Positions 55,465 through 64,000 of a DNA stretch of 64,000 nucleotides are shown in pieces. Source of the stretch: CAWKMN01 sp963850765 (lineage in GTDB: Bacteria > Chloroflexota > Anaerolineae > Aggregatilineales > Aggregatilineaceae); NCBI GenBank assembly GCA_963850765.1, contig CAWKMN010000002.1:62001-126000 (forward strand). Direction: 5' to 3'. A program made the position numbers and the translations under genes. The notes under the pieces are model-generated. The model searched no databases, was not told the DNA's origin, and saw nothing but the letters and a program-made list of their open reading frames with translations. The first letter of the stretch is position 1. The number at the start of each line of letters is the position of its first letter.

Positions 55465-56754
55465 TCAGCGCCGATCGAGCAGACGCACCGGATTGTCCCA
55501 TTCGGTGTGCTGATTGTGTTGGCGAGGTCCCACCGGCGCGCTGCCCAACCGTCCCATCAGATCGGCCAGATTCTTTTTGCCGATGATTCGATCGACCCAC
55601 GCGGCCAGCACCTCATCGACCTGCTCTTCCAGGGTGTCGGCCAGATCGTCCTCGTCCGGCAGACGGCCTCTGCTGTGCCGCACACAAACCCCCCACAGAC
55701 CGTCAAAATTGAGCCAGTCCTGGTTTTGCAGGGCTTCGGGTTCGTCCCACGGTTGAAGCGCCTTGAACGGGTGGCCGGCCAGTGGGCCATCCTCAAAATC
55801 CTGTTCGGTCAGCGGCCCGACGATCAGCCCACCCGGCTCGAATTCGTCACAGGGCAGGCGTTTGCCCTTTCTGGTTTTCGCCAGCCCGCTTTCGGTGCGC
55901 ACGCGGGCCGCCGACGCATAATGGGCATGCGAATCCTTGGCGACGTAAACCAGCGGGTGCTCGCAGCCGGTTGCCGCGTCGTCGATCCAGGTGATCACTT
56001 TCCGCGCGTAGTTGTTGCCGCCCTTGTGTGCTGAGTAAAACGCGCGGTCTGGCCGGTCGTCGCGAAAGTAGAGCGTGACACTCTCCCAGTCGGCCTCGTG
56101 GCGGTTGATATGCGGGTTGAAGGCGTAGAAATACCAGTACTGCACGATCCGGTTATACGGATCGCTCCCCGGCAGGACCCGGTAATAGTACATCAGCTTG
56201 CTCTGCGACTCGAGATACTGCCGCCTGGCCCGCTGATAAACGTGATCGGAATAAACCTGCCCGCCCACGCTTCTTTTGAGGAGGCGCAGCAAGTCCTGGT
56301 ACGCTTCCAGATCGTCGAGCTCGTCTGCCAGGCGGTCCGTCAGATCCTCAACGATCTCTCCGGCGTCATCAATCAGATCCCCGATCCGCTCGCGCAGGCT
56401 GCCCAGGACTCCGGCCGGGGCAGGGGCAGGTATGGCTTCCGCCGCCGCCTCAGCCGCTGCCGCGACAGCGCGCCGCAGGTGCCAGAGTTCGGTCAGCGCG
56501 CCCTGGAACAGCCTGGAGGTGCCGCGCCGGTCCGCATAGGTCAGGAACAGGTCGCGGGTGCTGTAACGGGCGTTATCGATCCAGTGAAGCGTGACGCAGC
56601 CCGGCGGGATCAGCATCTTCTCGCCGGTGTCATTTTCGCGGATATGGAGGCTGCACCTTTCGATGTATTTTTCGGCCTCCATCGGGAAGAACTGCTCGCC
56701 TTTGGAGAACAAGAGCACCGGCGCATAGGCCTGTGCGAGTTCCTGATCGGTCAT
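55465..56754 (-). CDS. Vps62-like (DUF946-type) protein
   Basis: 429 residues starting MTDQELAQAYAPVLLFSKGE, the APxxxxxxxE opening of Vps62-related proteins; then FPMEAEKYIERCSLHI, an Ala-rich helical insertion with an acidic coil (DLIDDAGEIVEDLTDRLADE), and the central block NRIVQYWYFYAFNPHINRHE with ADWESVTLYF, HPLVYVAKDSHAHYAS and the later FDGLWGVCVRHS. These residues resemble the metal-binding HxxDWE/YxAxxSHA motifs of this family. There is no signal peptide. Function in bacteria is not known to me. It is divergent from the multicopper oxidase. Confidence 0.62.
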   Translation of the reverse strand: MTDQELAQAYAPVLLFSKGEQFFPMEAEKYIERCSLHIRENDTGEKMLIPPGCVTLHWIDNARYSTRDLFLTYADRRGTSRLFQGALTELWHLRRAVAAAAEAAAEAIPAPAPAGVLGSLRERIGDLIDDAGEIVEDLTDRLADELDDLEAYQDLLRLLKRSVGGQVYSDHVYQRARRQYLESQSKLMYYYRVLPGSDPYNRIVQYWYFYAFNPHINRHEADWESVTLYFRDDRPDRAFYSAHKGGNNYARKVITWIDDAATGCEHPLVYVAKDSHAHYASAARVRTESGLAKTRKGKRLPCDEFEPGGLIVGPLTEQDFEDGPLAGHPFKALQPWDEPEALQNQDWLNFDGLWGVCVRHSRGRLPDEDDLADTLEEQVDEVLAAWVDRIIGKKNLADLMGRLGSAPVGPRQHNQHTEWDNPVRLLDRR

Positions 56755-57047
56755 GGCGTCACCTCCTGATGCTGTGCTTCAATGTTGACCTACCAACTAA
56801 AGCACAGAAAAAGTCTCCGGGCAACTGATGCGAGTTTTAGCTTCTCAGCGACCAAACATGTGACATTCTATTGTGTAAATAAGGTAGTTTAAAAATATAC
56901 TCAAGACCAATTTAGTAATATTCTATTCGGGACAGAGTTTTTGTACAGGATGTCCCATATGAGTTGAGGAGCTTGACTGATGCAAAACGAGTGAAATCAC
57001 AGGGGGTTACTATTGGTTATTCTTTACTACAAGCCCAGGAGAACAAC
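56755..57047. other. AT-rich divergent promoter region
   Basis: No gene is seen. It is clearly AT-richer than the rest of the window (for example TTTAAAAATATACTCAAG at about 56889), without hairpin repeats. It probably holds promoters for the Vps62-like gene (-) and the multicopper oxidase (+); I cannot place them firmly. Confidence 0.45.
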
Positions 57048-59021
57048 ATGTTGACACGATCGAAGAGAATTTTTCTGGCAACGGTTTTAGTGATGGTGAG
57101 CCTGTTAGGAACTTTGCATGCAAGCCGGGCGGATGGCCCACCGCAGCTTAATCCACTCGATCCAGAGTTGATCCCAAAGTTTGTCGAGCCGCTGGTGATC
57201 CCGCCGGCGATGGAGCCGGTTGGGGTAGGGGAGGACGGCGTCACGGAATACGAGATCGCCGTGCGCCGCTTTGAGCAGCAGGTGCTTCCCACGGGTTTCC
57301 CCAAGACGACGGTTTTTGGTTACGGACGCGCCGGTGATCCTCTGCCGGGCGGGGCGGCGGCATCTACATTCAATTTCCCGGCGTTTACCATCGACGCGCG
57401 CAAAGGCGTGCCGATGCGGGTGACGTGGTACAACCATCTCGTAGACGTTCCCGGCAGTGGCAAACCACGATATCTCCCACATCTGCTCCCGGTGGATCAG
57501 ACCCTTCACTGGGCGAATCCGGGCGGTCACGGTGAGATGCGCGGTCAAAGTCAGGAGTCGTATACCGGCCCCGTGCCGATTGTGACCCATATGCACGGTG
57601 CGCACACATCCTCTGTCAGTGATGGTCTGCCGGAGGCGTGGGTTATGCCCGCCGCCAGCAACATCCCCGACGATTTTATGACGCAGGGGGCGAACTATGG
57701 TTCAGTGAAAGAAGCGCCGCCCGGTGCGGCGGTGTTCGAATACCCCAACGATCAACATGCCGCCACCCTGTGGTACCACGATCACACCCTAGGTATGACG
57801 CGTCTCAATGTCTATGCGGGCATGGCCGGCTTTTACCTGCTGCGCGATGACGTCGAGGACAGTCTAAACCTGCCAGGACCTGCGCCAGCATTGGGTGACC
57901 CGGCGGGCACGAAATATTACGAAATTCCGATTGCCATTCAGGATCGGAGTTTTAACGAGGATGGCTCCCTGTTTTACCCGGACAGCCGCACCTATTTTGA
58001 CGAGTATCCCGGCCCCTATTTCCCGGACGGCGCTGTTCCGCCGATCTGGAACCCGGAATTCTTCGGGGATACGATCGTCGTGAATGGGCGCACATGGCCC
58101 TACCTCGAGGTGGAGCCCCGGCTGTATCGCCTCCGTTTCCTGAACGGCACCAATTCGCGGTTTCTGATCCTGAAGGCTGATACGGATCTGTCCTTTCACG
58201 TCATCGGCACCGAAGGCGGGCTGCTGCCCGATCAGCCCCTGGTCCTCGATCAACTGCTGCTAGGACCCGGAGAACGCTTTGATACCCTTGTGGATTTCTC
58301 CGCCTTCCAGCCGGGCGACGAGATCACGCTGCTCAATCTGGGGCCGGATGAGCCGTTTGGCGGCCTGCCGGTCGAAGAACCGGCCGAACCCGAAACTACC
58401 GGGCAGGTGATGCAGTTCCGTGTGGTGGAGTTGACCGGCGAGGGGAACACGGGCGAAATCCCCACTGAACTGCCTGCGATTGAGCGGCTGGTGACCGACC
58501 TGCCAGAGCGTAATCTGACGCTTAACGAAGAAATGACCGATGAAGAAAATATGGAAGACGCCGTCCCCGTGGCGGCGGTGCTCGGTACGGCAGCCGATGG
58601 TCCGCTGACATGGGATGCCCCCATCACCGAAAACCCAATGGTGGGTGATGTGGAGATCTGGCAGATCATCAATCTGACGGCCGACGCGCATCCGATTCAC
58701 TTGCATCTCGAGCAGTTCCAGGTGATCGAGCGTATTCCGTTTGACAAGGATGCATACCACGAGGCGCAGGAAGCTTATCTGCTGGGCCGGCGCGCAGGTG
58801 ATCCGCCCGACCCGATGGAGTTCGTCACGGGCGATCCGATCCCCGCAAATGAGTGGGAGATGGGCTGGAAGGATACGGTGATCGCCAACCCGGACCAGAT
58901 TGCACGCATCATCGCGCGGTTTGATCTGGAAGGGTTGTACGTGTGGCACTGCCATATCCTCGAACATGAGGATAACGAGATGATGCGTCCCTACTATGTG
59001 GGCGAGATGCCCATCGAGTAG
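57048..59021 (+). CDS. Secreted multicopper oxidase (CotA/bilirubin-oxidase-like)
   Basis: 657 residues from ATG 57048 (CCAGGAGA ahead; an earlier in-frame start is not protein-like). Signal peptide IFLATVLVMVSLLGTLHASR. All four copper-binding motifs are present: THMHGAH, LWYHDH, HPIHLHLEQF and HCHILEHEDNEM, so types 1, 2 and 3 copper are expected, with Met as axial ligand. The fold order and the PGEFxYPNxQ-like segment AAVFEYPNDQHAATLWYHDH are typical of CotA/phenoxazinone/bilirubin oxidases. It oxidises phenols, bilins or metals with O2, so the organism meets oxygen. The natural substrate is unknown. Confidence 0.92.
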   Translation: MLTRSKRIFLATVLVMVSLLGTLHASRADGPPQLNPLDPELIPKFVEPLVIPPAMEPVGVGEDGVTEYEIAVRRFEQQVLPTGFPKTTVFGYGRAGDPLPGGAAASTFNFPAFTIDARKGVPMRVTWYNHLVDVPGSGKPRYLPHLLPVDQTLHWANPGGHGEMRGQSQESYTGPVPIVTHMHGAHTSSVSDGLPEAWVMPAASNIPDDFMTQGANYGSVKEAPPGAAVFEYPNDQHAATLWYHDHTLGMTRLNVYAGMAGFYLLRDDVEDSLNLPGPAPALGDPAGTKYYEIPIAIQDRSFNEDGSLFYPDSRTYFDEYPGPYFPDGAVPPIWNPEFFGDTIVVNGRTWPYLEVEPRLYRLRFLNGTNSRFLILKADTDLSFHVIGTEGGLLPDQPLVLDQLLLGPGERFDTLVDFSAFQPGDEITLLNLGPDEPFGGLPVEEPAEPETTGQVMQFRVVELTGEGNTGEIPTELPAIERLVTDLPERNLTLNEEMTDEENMEDAVPVAAVLGTAADGPLTWDAPITENPMVGDVEIWQIINLTADAHPIHLHLEQFQVIERIPFDKDAYHEAQEAYLLGRRAGDPPDPMEFVTGDPIPANEWEMGWKDTVIANPDQIARIIARFDLEGLYVWHCHILEHEDNEMMRPYYVGEMPIE

Positions 59022-59043
59022 AGCAGAAAATTTTCGGGTATTC

Positions 59044-59255
59044 TGTGTAGGGGCGTATTGATGCCGTTTAGACAAATTAAGCGCGGATATTGAAGTAACG
59101 GCCCCATCCCCCGGCCCCCTCCCCAGCCGAGCTAGAGAGAGGGAGTCGCGGTGCAGCCCTCCCCCTCCCCTGGCTTGGCCGGGGAGAGGGGCAGGGTGAG
59201 GGGCGTTCGATACCGGCCGCAATAATTGTAAAACCGCATCAATACGCCCCTACGA
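59044..59255. repeat. MITE-like composite repeat, best-preserved copy
   Basis: Left end GTAGGGGCGTATTGATGCCG continues TTTAGACAAATT; the right end is its inverse (AATTGTAAAACCGCATC, then AATACGCCCCTAC). Between lies a double-hairpin core, GGCCCCATCCCCCGGCCC to GGGTGAGGGGCG. The terminal inverted repeats are about 30 bases long and no gene is inside. Total about 212 bp. Copies lie at 10295-10480 and 27779-27965. Confidence 0.83.
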
Positions 59256-59315
59256 AAAGCGCACTACCCGATCATTTGTGGGATGCGTTAGTAAAAGCGC
59301 TGCCCCAACATAGAC

Positions 59316-60338
59316 TCAGCGAATCACCGTGGTGGCCTGCCGCAGCACGTCGTCGGTCAGTTCCAGGTCAAGCGTATTCGCGACCTTGAGGTTGACAGTC
59401 AGGAACTGCTCGGCGGTCTCAACTGGCAGTTCGCCCGCCGCGGTTCCCTTGAGGATCTGGTCGGCCAGGCGGGCAGCCTGTTTGCCGGTCAGCACGTTAT
59501 CCGAGAAATAGCCAAAGAGCGCGCCGGCCTCGACCTGGGGCGGGGTATTCGCCAGGATGGGAAGGCTGTGCTCGTTCGCATAGTCCAGAATGGCATTCCA
59601 CGCGACCGGCTCCTGAACCGTGAGATCGGGGAAGATGATAATCGCGTCGAAGGTTGGATCGCCCGCGTCGTCAAAGGCGGCCAGCGCGACGGGTACGTCG
59701 TCCGGCGTGGCGACTTCGGTTTCGACCAACTCAATGTCGAGCACGGACATCACGGCGCGCAGTTCTTCCAGAACGGCCGTAACCGTGGGGTAGGCGGGGT
59801 TATAGGGCACCCACAGCCGTTGGGCAGCCGGATCCATCTTCATCAGGAATTCAACCCGCTTGCCGATGAACACATCAAGCGGATTCAGCACGCCGGTCAG
59901 GTTGCCGCCCGGCTGCGAGATCGACTCGACGACGCCGGTTTTGGTCGGCGCGATCACAAAGGTGAAGACCACCGGGACCTTCGTGCCCTCGGTGGCTGTA
60001 CGGGCGGCCAGGGCCGCGTTGTTGCTGGTCAGGAAGATCAGATCAACCTTGTCCTCGACAAATTTCTCAGAGATCTCGGCCATCCTGGCGGCATCGCCAG
60101 CGGCAGCCTGGAAATCGTAGGTGATATTTTCACCTTCAACGTAGCCATACTCGGCCATCTGGGCTTTGAAGCCGTCCATGGTGGTGTTGAAGGTGTCGGA
60201 GCCGGACAGCAGGCCGACGCGGAAGACTTTTTTGTCGTTCTTGTCGTCGTCATCAGAGCCGCAGCCCGCCAGGGCGAACAGCATGGTAAGCAGCAGCGTA
60301 AAATGGAGAGTCCAGCGAGTGATGCGGTTAGGCTTCAT
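59316..60338 (-). CDS. ABC transporter substrate-binding lipoprotein (PF04392/TrpX-like)
   Basis: 340 residues. Lipoprotein signal TLHFTLLLTMLFALAGCGSD, an Asp/Lys-rich spacer, then the ABC_sub_bind fold: VFRVGLLSGSDTFNTTMDGF, VDLIFLTSNNAALAARTATE, VPVVFTFVIAPTKTGVVESI, GNLTGVLNPLDVFIGKRVEF, YANEHSLPILANTPPQVEAG and ALFGYFSDN. Members bind amino acids (tryptophan/tyrosine in TrpX systems) or unknown ligands. No permease or ATPase gene is adjacent, so its partner is elsewhere. The promoter and a hairpin lie upstream at 60340-60490. Confidence 0.86.
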   Translation of the reverse strand: MKPNRITRWTLHFTLLLTMLFALAGCGSDDDDKNDKKVFRVGLLSGSDTFNTTMDGFKAQMAEYGYVEGENITYDFQAAAGDAARMAEISEKFVEDKVDLIFLTSNNAALAARTATEGTKVPVVFTFVIAPTKTGVVESISQPGGNLTGVLNPLDVFIGKRVEFLMKMDPAAQRLWVPYNPAYPTVTAVLEELRAVMSVLDIELVETEVATPDDVPVALAAFDDAGDPTFDAIIIFPDLTVQEPVAWNAILDYANEHSLPILANTPPQVEAGALFGYFSDNVLTGKQAARLADQILKGTAAGELPVETAEQFLTVNLKVANTLDLELTDDVLRQATTVIR

Positions 60339-60454
60339 GGCGCGTTCCCTTTCTTGGAAAGTTAATGGGGAGTGATCATTTTTGCCGAGCGTTTAGATAA
60401 TTGGGCGATCTTATGCCGTGTTTTATTTTTCGTCAACTAATTAGAACGCAAAGA

Positions 60455-60488
60455 GGCGGCCCGCGATAGGCCGCCCCGGTTTTATTCA
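60455..60488. terminator. Hairpin between glmS and the ABC lipoprotein gene
   Basis: GGCGGCC-CGCGATA-GGCCGCC, followed on the plus strand by CCCGGTTTTATT and on the minus strand by TCTTTGCGTTCT. It lies just past the glmS stop (minus strand) and is probably its terminator, though the better T-tract is on the plus strand. Confidence 0.55.
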
Positions 60489-60511
60489 TGAGAATTTCAG
60501 AACTGCGCGAG

Positions 60512-62355
60512 TTATTCCACCGTGACGCTCTTGGCGAGATTGCGCGGCTGATCCACGTCACAGCCGCGCCACACGGCGATATGGTAGGCGAGCAGTTGCA
60601 GCGGGATCACGCTCACCAGCGGGCTGATCAGATAGGGCATGGGCGGCACGTACAGCACATGATCGGCTTTGCTGCGGATCACCTCGTCGCCATCCGTCGC
60701 CACGGCGATCACGATCCCCCCGCGCGACTTGGCCTGCTCGACCTGGCTCAGCATCTTCTCGTACACATCGTCCTGAAGGGTGATCGCCAGCACGGGCATG
60801 CTCTCGTCGATCAGCGCGATCGGGCCGTGCTTCATCTCGCCCGGCGGGATAGCCCTCGGCGTGAATGTAGCTGATCTCTTTGAGCTTGAGCGCGCCTTCC
60901 AGCGCAATCGGGTAGTTGATCCCGCGCCCCAGGTAGAGGAAATTCGTGTAGTGATAGAGTTCGGCGGCCAGCGCTTCGACAGCGGGTTCGCGGTCCAACA
61001 CCTGCCCGACCAGATCGGGCAGGCGGGCCAGCGCCTCGACATGGACCAGCGTCTCGGACGGCGTGAGCATGCCGCGCTGCTGCGCGAGATACAGCGCCAG
61101 CAGGTATTGGTCCGCGATGCTGGTGGTGAAGGCCTTCGTGCTGGCGACGCCGATCTCCGGCCCCGCCTGCATGGTGATGTACCCGTCCGCGATGCGCATG
61201 GCCTGGCTGCCGATGGCGTTGACGATGCTCCAGATCCGCGCGCCTTTTTCGCGCGCCTCTTCCATCGCGGCCAGCGTATCGACCGTCTCGCCCGACTGCG
61301 TGATGACCAGCACGGCGCAGTTCTCGTCCAGGATCGGGATCGCGGTAGCGGTATTCGCTGCCGTAATCGACCTCGACCGGGATGCGCGTCAGTTCCTCGA
61401 TGATGAATTTGCCGACCAGCCCGGAATAGGCGCTGGTGCCGCACGCCACGATCACGATGCGCTGAAGCCGCCGCGCCTCTTCCGGCGAGATCAGCAGGTC
61501 CGGCAGTTCGATGCAGCCGGTCTGGAAGTCCACGCGCCCGCGCAGCGTATCGGTCAGCGCGCGCGACTGCTCGTGGATTTCCTTCTGCATAAAGTGGCGG
61601 TACTCGCCGCGCGCCGCGCTCACCGGATCCCACGCGATGGTATGGATTTCGCCGTCCACCGGGTCGCCGTCCAGCGTTTGAAGCTGGTACGCGTCCCGCG
61701 TGAGGGTCGCCATCTGCCGGCTTTCGAGGAAGATCATCTGGCGGGTATGCTCAAGAATCGCCGGGATGTCCGAGGCGATGAACATCTCGTCCTGGCCGAG
61801 GCCGAGCGCCACGCCGCCCGCGTTGCCGATCCGCACCGCGACCAGCCGATCCGGCTCGTCGGCGTTGAGCACGACGATCGCGTGAGCGCCGCGCAGCCGC
61901 GCCACCGCCCGCCGCGTCGCTTCGGTCACGCCGCAGCCGCTGTCGATCTCGCGCTGGACGAGATGCACGATCGTTTCGGTGTCCGTATCGGAAGCGAAGA
62001 TCACGCCCTCGGCTTCAAGTTCGGCGCGCAGCTCGCGGAAGTTCTCGACGATGCCGTTATGCACGACGACGGTGCGCCCGCTCTGGCTGAGGTGGGGATG
62101 CGCGTTGCGCGAACTGGGGACGCCGTGCGTCGCCCAGCGGGTGTGTCCGATGCCGATGCGCCCGTTGAGCGGCTCGGTGCGGACGAGTTCGAGCAGATTG
62201 TCGAGCTTGCCGACGTCGCGGCGGATCGCCAGCCCGTCTTTCTGCATGACGGCGATCCCGGCGGAGTCGTAGCCGCGATATTCGAGACGCTGCAAGCCGT
62301 TGAGGATGATGGGGGTCGCATCGCGCGGCCCAATATAGCCCACGATTCCACACAT
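60512..62355 (-). CDS. glmS: Glutamine-fructose-6-phosphate aminotransferase GlmS, two frameshifts
   Basis: First enzyme of UDP-GlcNAc synthesis. The true start is ATG 62355, because the catalytic Cys2 lies in MCGIVGYIG; AGGGAGAGATCACC precedes it. Glutaminase domain: GYDSAGIAV, IGHTRWATHG, VVHNGIVENF. The isomerase part has ACGTSAYSGLVGKFIIEEL. An extra C near 61335 shifts the frame to CAVLVITQSGETVDTLAAME, and an extra G near 60848 shifts again to GEMKHGPIALIDESMPVLAI and the conserved end QPRNLAKSVTVE. Restored length is about 614 residues, normal. I see no glmS ribozyme in its leader. Confidence 0.94.
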
Positions 62356-63155
62356 GGTGATCTCTCCCTGAGGATATGGATGGCGCAGCAGGCACCCGCC
62401 GGTATGAATCCGGCGCGGCACGATGCACCATATTGGATGTTGAGTGTGAGTTGGGTGCTGCACCACTGCCGCGCGGATTGTGTCACGGTTGCCCGTGGCC
62501 TTTGGAACGCGGCTCACTTGGGAGGGAACATACACGGAGGCGGTGGGTACGCCCCTGGCGGCATCCGCAGAATCATTCGACTTTCCCCCGGCGGACCGGG
62601 GTTCGCTTCATCGCCCGATGAAGACCGCCACCTCGTATCCCTGGTGAGTGAACAGTTTACAGTTCTTAGTTTTTAGTTATTGGTGATTGGTAAATGCTCT
62701 GTTTCGGTTGTATTGAAACCTTAACAAGAGCCACCATCTGATCACTGAAAACTGTTTACTGATTACTGTCTACTTCTCTCGCCAGGGCCTTGCGCTCGTG
62801 ATCCCCTCGTTAGGACGTATAGGCGCTCCTTCTCGCTCGTACCGGATCGGACAAGGAGAATATAGCCGTTGCTGGGGCAATACGCCAAAGGATTTTGTTC
62901 AGGATTCTTGTCAAATTGCACAGCCGGGCCTCACCCCGTCGAAACGTTTGAGAATGTGGAATCTCGCCCATTACGCTCGCGAGTAAATGAGGGTTAACTT
63001 TTTAAACGGATAAGGCGATGGTGTAGGGGAGCGGCCCTGTGTGCTCCCGGTCGCGCGCGGCGCGACACGCGGCAGCGCCGGGCGGACACGGCGGTCCGCC
63101 CCTGCGCGATCTTATCCGCTTATTTTCCTAATCTGCATTAACGCCCGGCGTCGGA
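62356..63155. repeat. Gene-free region with repeats
   Basis: 800 bases without a gene I can support. It contains word repeats like GAACAGTTTACAGTTCTTAG (62650) and ACTGTTTACTGATTACTG (62750), a moderate-GC stretch, and at 63023-63105 a palindromic repeat: GTAGGGGAGCGGCCCTGTG then CGCGCGCGGCGCGACACGC then GGACACGGCGGTCCGCCCC, which matches 39256-39343. Confidence 0.65.
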
Positions 63156-64000
63156 TCATTCCCCTTCCTCTTCGCCCACCTGCACGCCCGCCAGCGCTTC
63201 GAGCACGGTGATGATCGCGCTGTTGTCGAGCTCGCCGCTGCCCATGCTGACCATCGCCTCGTAAAGCTGGTGCGCGACGGCGGTCAGGGGCAGGGGGACA
63301 TGATAGGTGCGCCCGGTATCGACCACGATCTTCAGATCTTTGGCCTGCATATACGCTTTGAAGCCCGGCGCGAGATTGCGCTTGAACAGCTTGGGCGGCT
63401 TGGTATCCAGCGCCCAGCACTGCGCCGCGCCCTTGCTGATCGCCTGCACGACGCGCGCCGGATCGACGCCGCATTTTTGCGCCAGGACCAGCGCCTCGGC
63501 CATGGCGACCATCGTCCCGGCCACGATGATCTGATTGGCGGCTTTGGCGATCTGGCCCGCGCCGCTTTCGCCCACCCAGGTGATCGTTTTGCCCATCGCC
63601 TCGAAGACCGGCAGGGCGCGATCAAACGCTTCTTGCGGCCCGCCCACCATGATCGCCAGCGTGCCCGCGCGCGCGCCGATGTCGCCGCCGCTGACGGGCG
63701 CATCGAGCGACAGCACGCCGACCTTCGCCAGTTCGTCCGCGATATGGCGGGCGGCTTCGGGCTTGATCGTGCTGTTGTCGATGGCGATCAGCCCCTCGTG
63801 CGCCCCTTCGATCATGCCGTCCGGGCCTAGTACGACCTGCTCCACGTCGGGCGTATCGGGCAGGTTGGTGAAGACGAACTCGCTCTGTTCGGCCACCTCG
63901 CGCGGCGACGTCGCCGGGATCGCGCCTTCCTGCGCGAACTGGTCCACAATGGCGCGGCTGCGGTTGTGGACGATCAGCGTATGCCCGGCTTTCATCAGGT
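63156..64000 (-). CDS. 3-hydroxyisobutyrate/tartronate-semialdehyde reductase family, 5' end missing
   Basis: Runs off the window edge; the Rossmann GxGxMG start is not seen. What is visible: HTLIVHNRSRAIVDQFAQEG, FVFTNLPDTPDVEQVVLG, GLIAIDNSTIKPEAARHIAD, the substrate-binding SLDAPVSGGDIGARAGTLAI, the catalytic-Lys motif GAGQIAKAANQIIVAGTMVA and FKAYMQAKDLKIVVD. These are the hallmarks of beta-hydroxyacid dehydrogenases (GarR/MmsB/glyoxylate reductase). The exact substrate cannot be told. The C-terminal tail (GVQVGEEEGE) is acidic. Confidence 0.9.
   Translation of the reverse strand, partial: LMKAGHTLIVHNRSRAIVDQFAQEGAIPATSPREVAEQSEFVFTNLPDTPDVEQVVLGPDGMIEGAHEGLIAIDNSTIKPEAARHIADELAKVGVLSLDAPVSGGDIGARAGTLAIMVGGPQEAFDRALPVFEAMGKTITWVGESGAGQIAKAANQIIVAGTMVAMAEALVLAQKCGVDPARVVQAISKGAAQCWALDTKPPKLFKRNLAPGFKAYMQAKDLKIVVDTGRTYHVPLPLTAVAHQLYEAMVSMGSGELDNSAIITVLEALAGVQVGEEEGE

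Noticed and set aside
62356..62700. glmS ribozyme in the glmS leader
   Set aside because: None of the conserved ribozyme core could be recognised before the start codon; the region is dominated by repeats.

Overview
The window is high-GC bacterial DNA, most consistent with Chloroflexota (Anaerolineae-like). This assignment is inferred, not proven: there is no rRNA or other marker gene. The hints are a TrpB2-type tryptophan synthase under a T-box, a diadenylate cyclase with a YbbR partner, many SH3/WD40/Ig-type lipoproteins, large multiheme cytochromes, a selenocysteine cassette and intergenic DNA crowded with GC-rich palindromes. Genes are short transcription units on both strands, mostly separated by these palindromic repeats.

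Layout. 0.5-6 kb: trpB2 (-) with a tryptophan-type T-box, a DinB protein, an alpha/beta-hydrolase lipoprotein, a DUF433/DUF5615 toxin-antitoxin-like pair and a HEAT-repeat protein. 6-13 kb: a second hydrolase, cdaR-cdaA (c-di-AMP) and a long TPR protein. 13-19 kb: argF, a methyltransferase, an LLM flavin oxidoreductase, an MGDG-synthase-like glycosyltransferase and DUF951. 19.6-24.4 kb: a 17-haem cytochrome, a Tat-exported four-cluster iron-sulphur protein and an NrfD-type membrane subunit. 24.5-25.1 kb: a REP-associated transposase (RAYT). 25.7-31.5 kb: selA, a secreted protein, selB and, further on, selC (tRNA-Sec, anticodon UCA). 31.6-39 kb: a prephenate-dehydrogenase-like protein, an HNH pair, an HD protein, an M50 protease, HicB, two SH3 lipoproteins and a phosphotransferase. 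39.5-40.4 kb: an IS1-family element. 40.5-45 kb: a second electron-transfer operon of two nine-haem cytochromes and a cytochrome b-c fusion. 45.4-51.4 kb: nadE, a cadherin-like secreted protein, a DUF559 nuclease bracketed by repeats, and polA. 51.8-55 kb: a modular receiver/LC7/IS200-transposase-like protein. 55-64 kb: a Vps62-like protein, a multicopper oxidase, an ABC substrate-binding lipoprotein, glmS and a partial 3-hydroxyisobutyrate-dehydrogenase-family gene.

Two features cut across the window. (1) At least 15 genes, including core ones (selA, selB, glmS, nadE), are broken by single-base indels, most of them in short G or C runs. The family sequence continues without loss in the next frame. 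This looks like sequencing or assembly error, so I annotate whole genes across the breaks. (2) Several palindromic repeat families (REP-like units bounded by GTAGGGG/CCCCTAC, double-hairpin units of about 110-135 bp, MITE-like composites of about 190-250 bp) fill the intergenic DNA. In places they have entered coding sequence: the RAYT gene, a multiheme cytochrome leader and the hicB 3' end.

The most unusual object is the roughly 1,070-residue protein at 51830-55038. It has a receiver domain, a long acidic linker, a roadblock-like domain and a C-terminal IS200/IS605 TnpA-like domain whose HUH and tyrosine residues are replaced.
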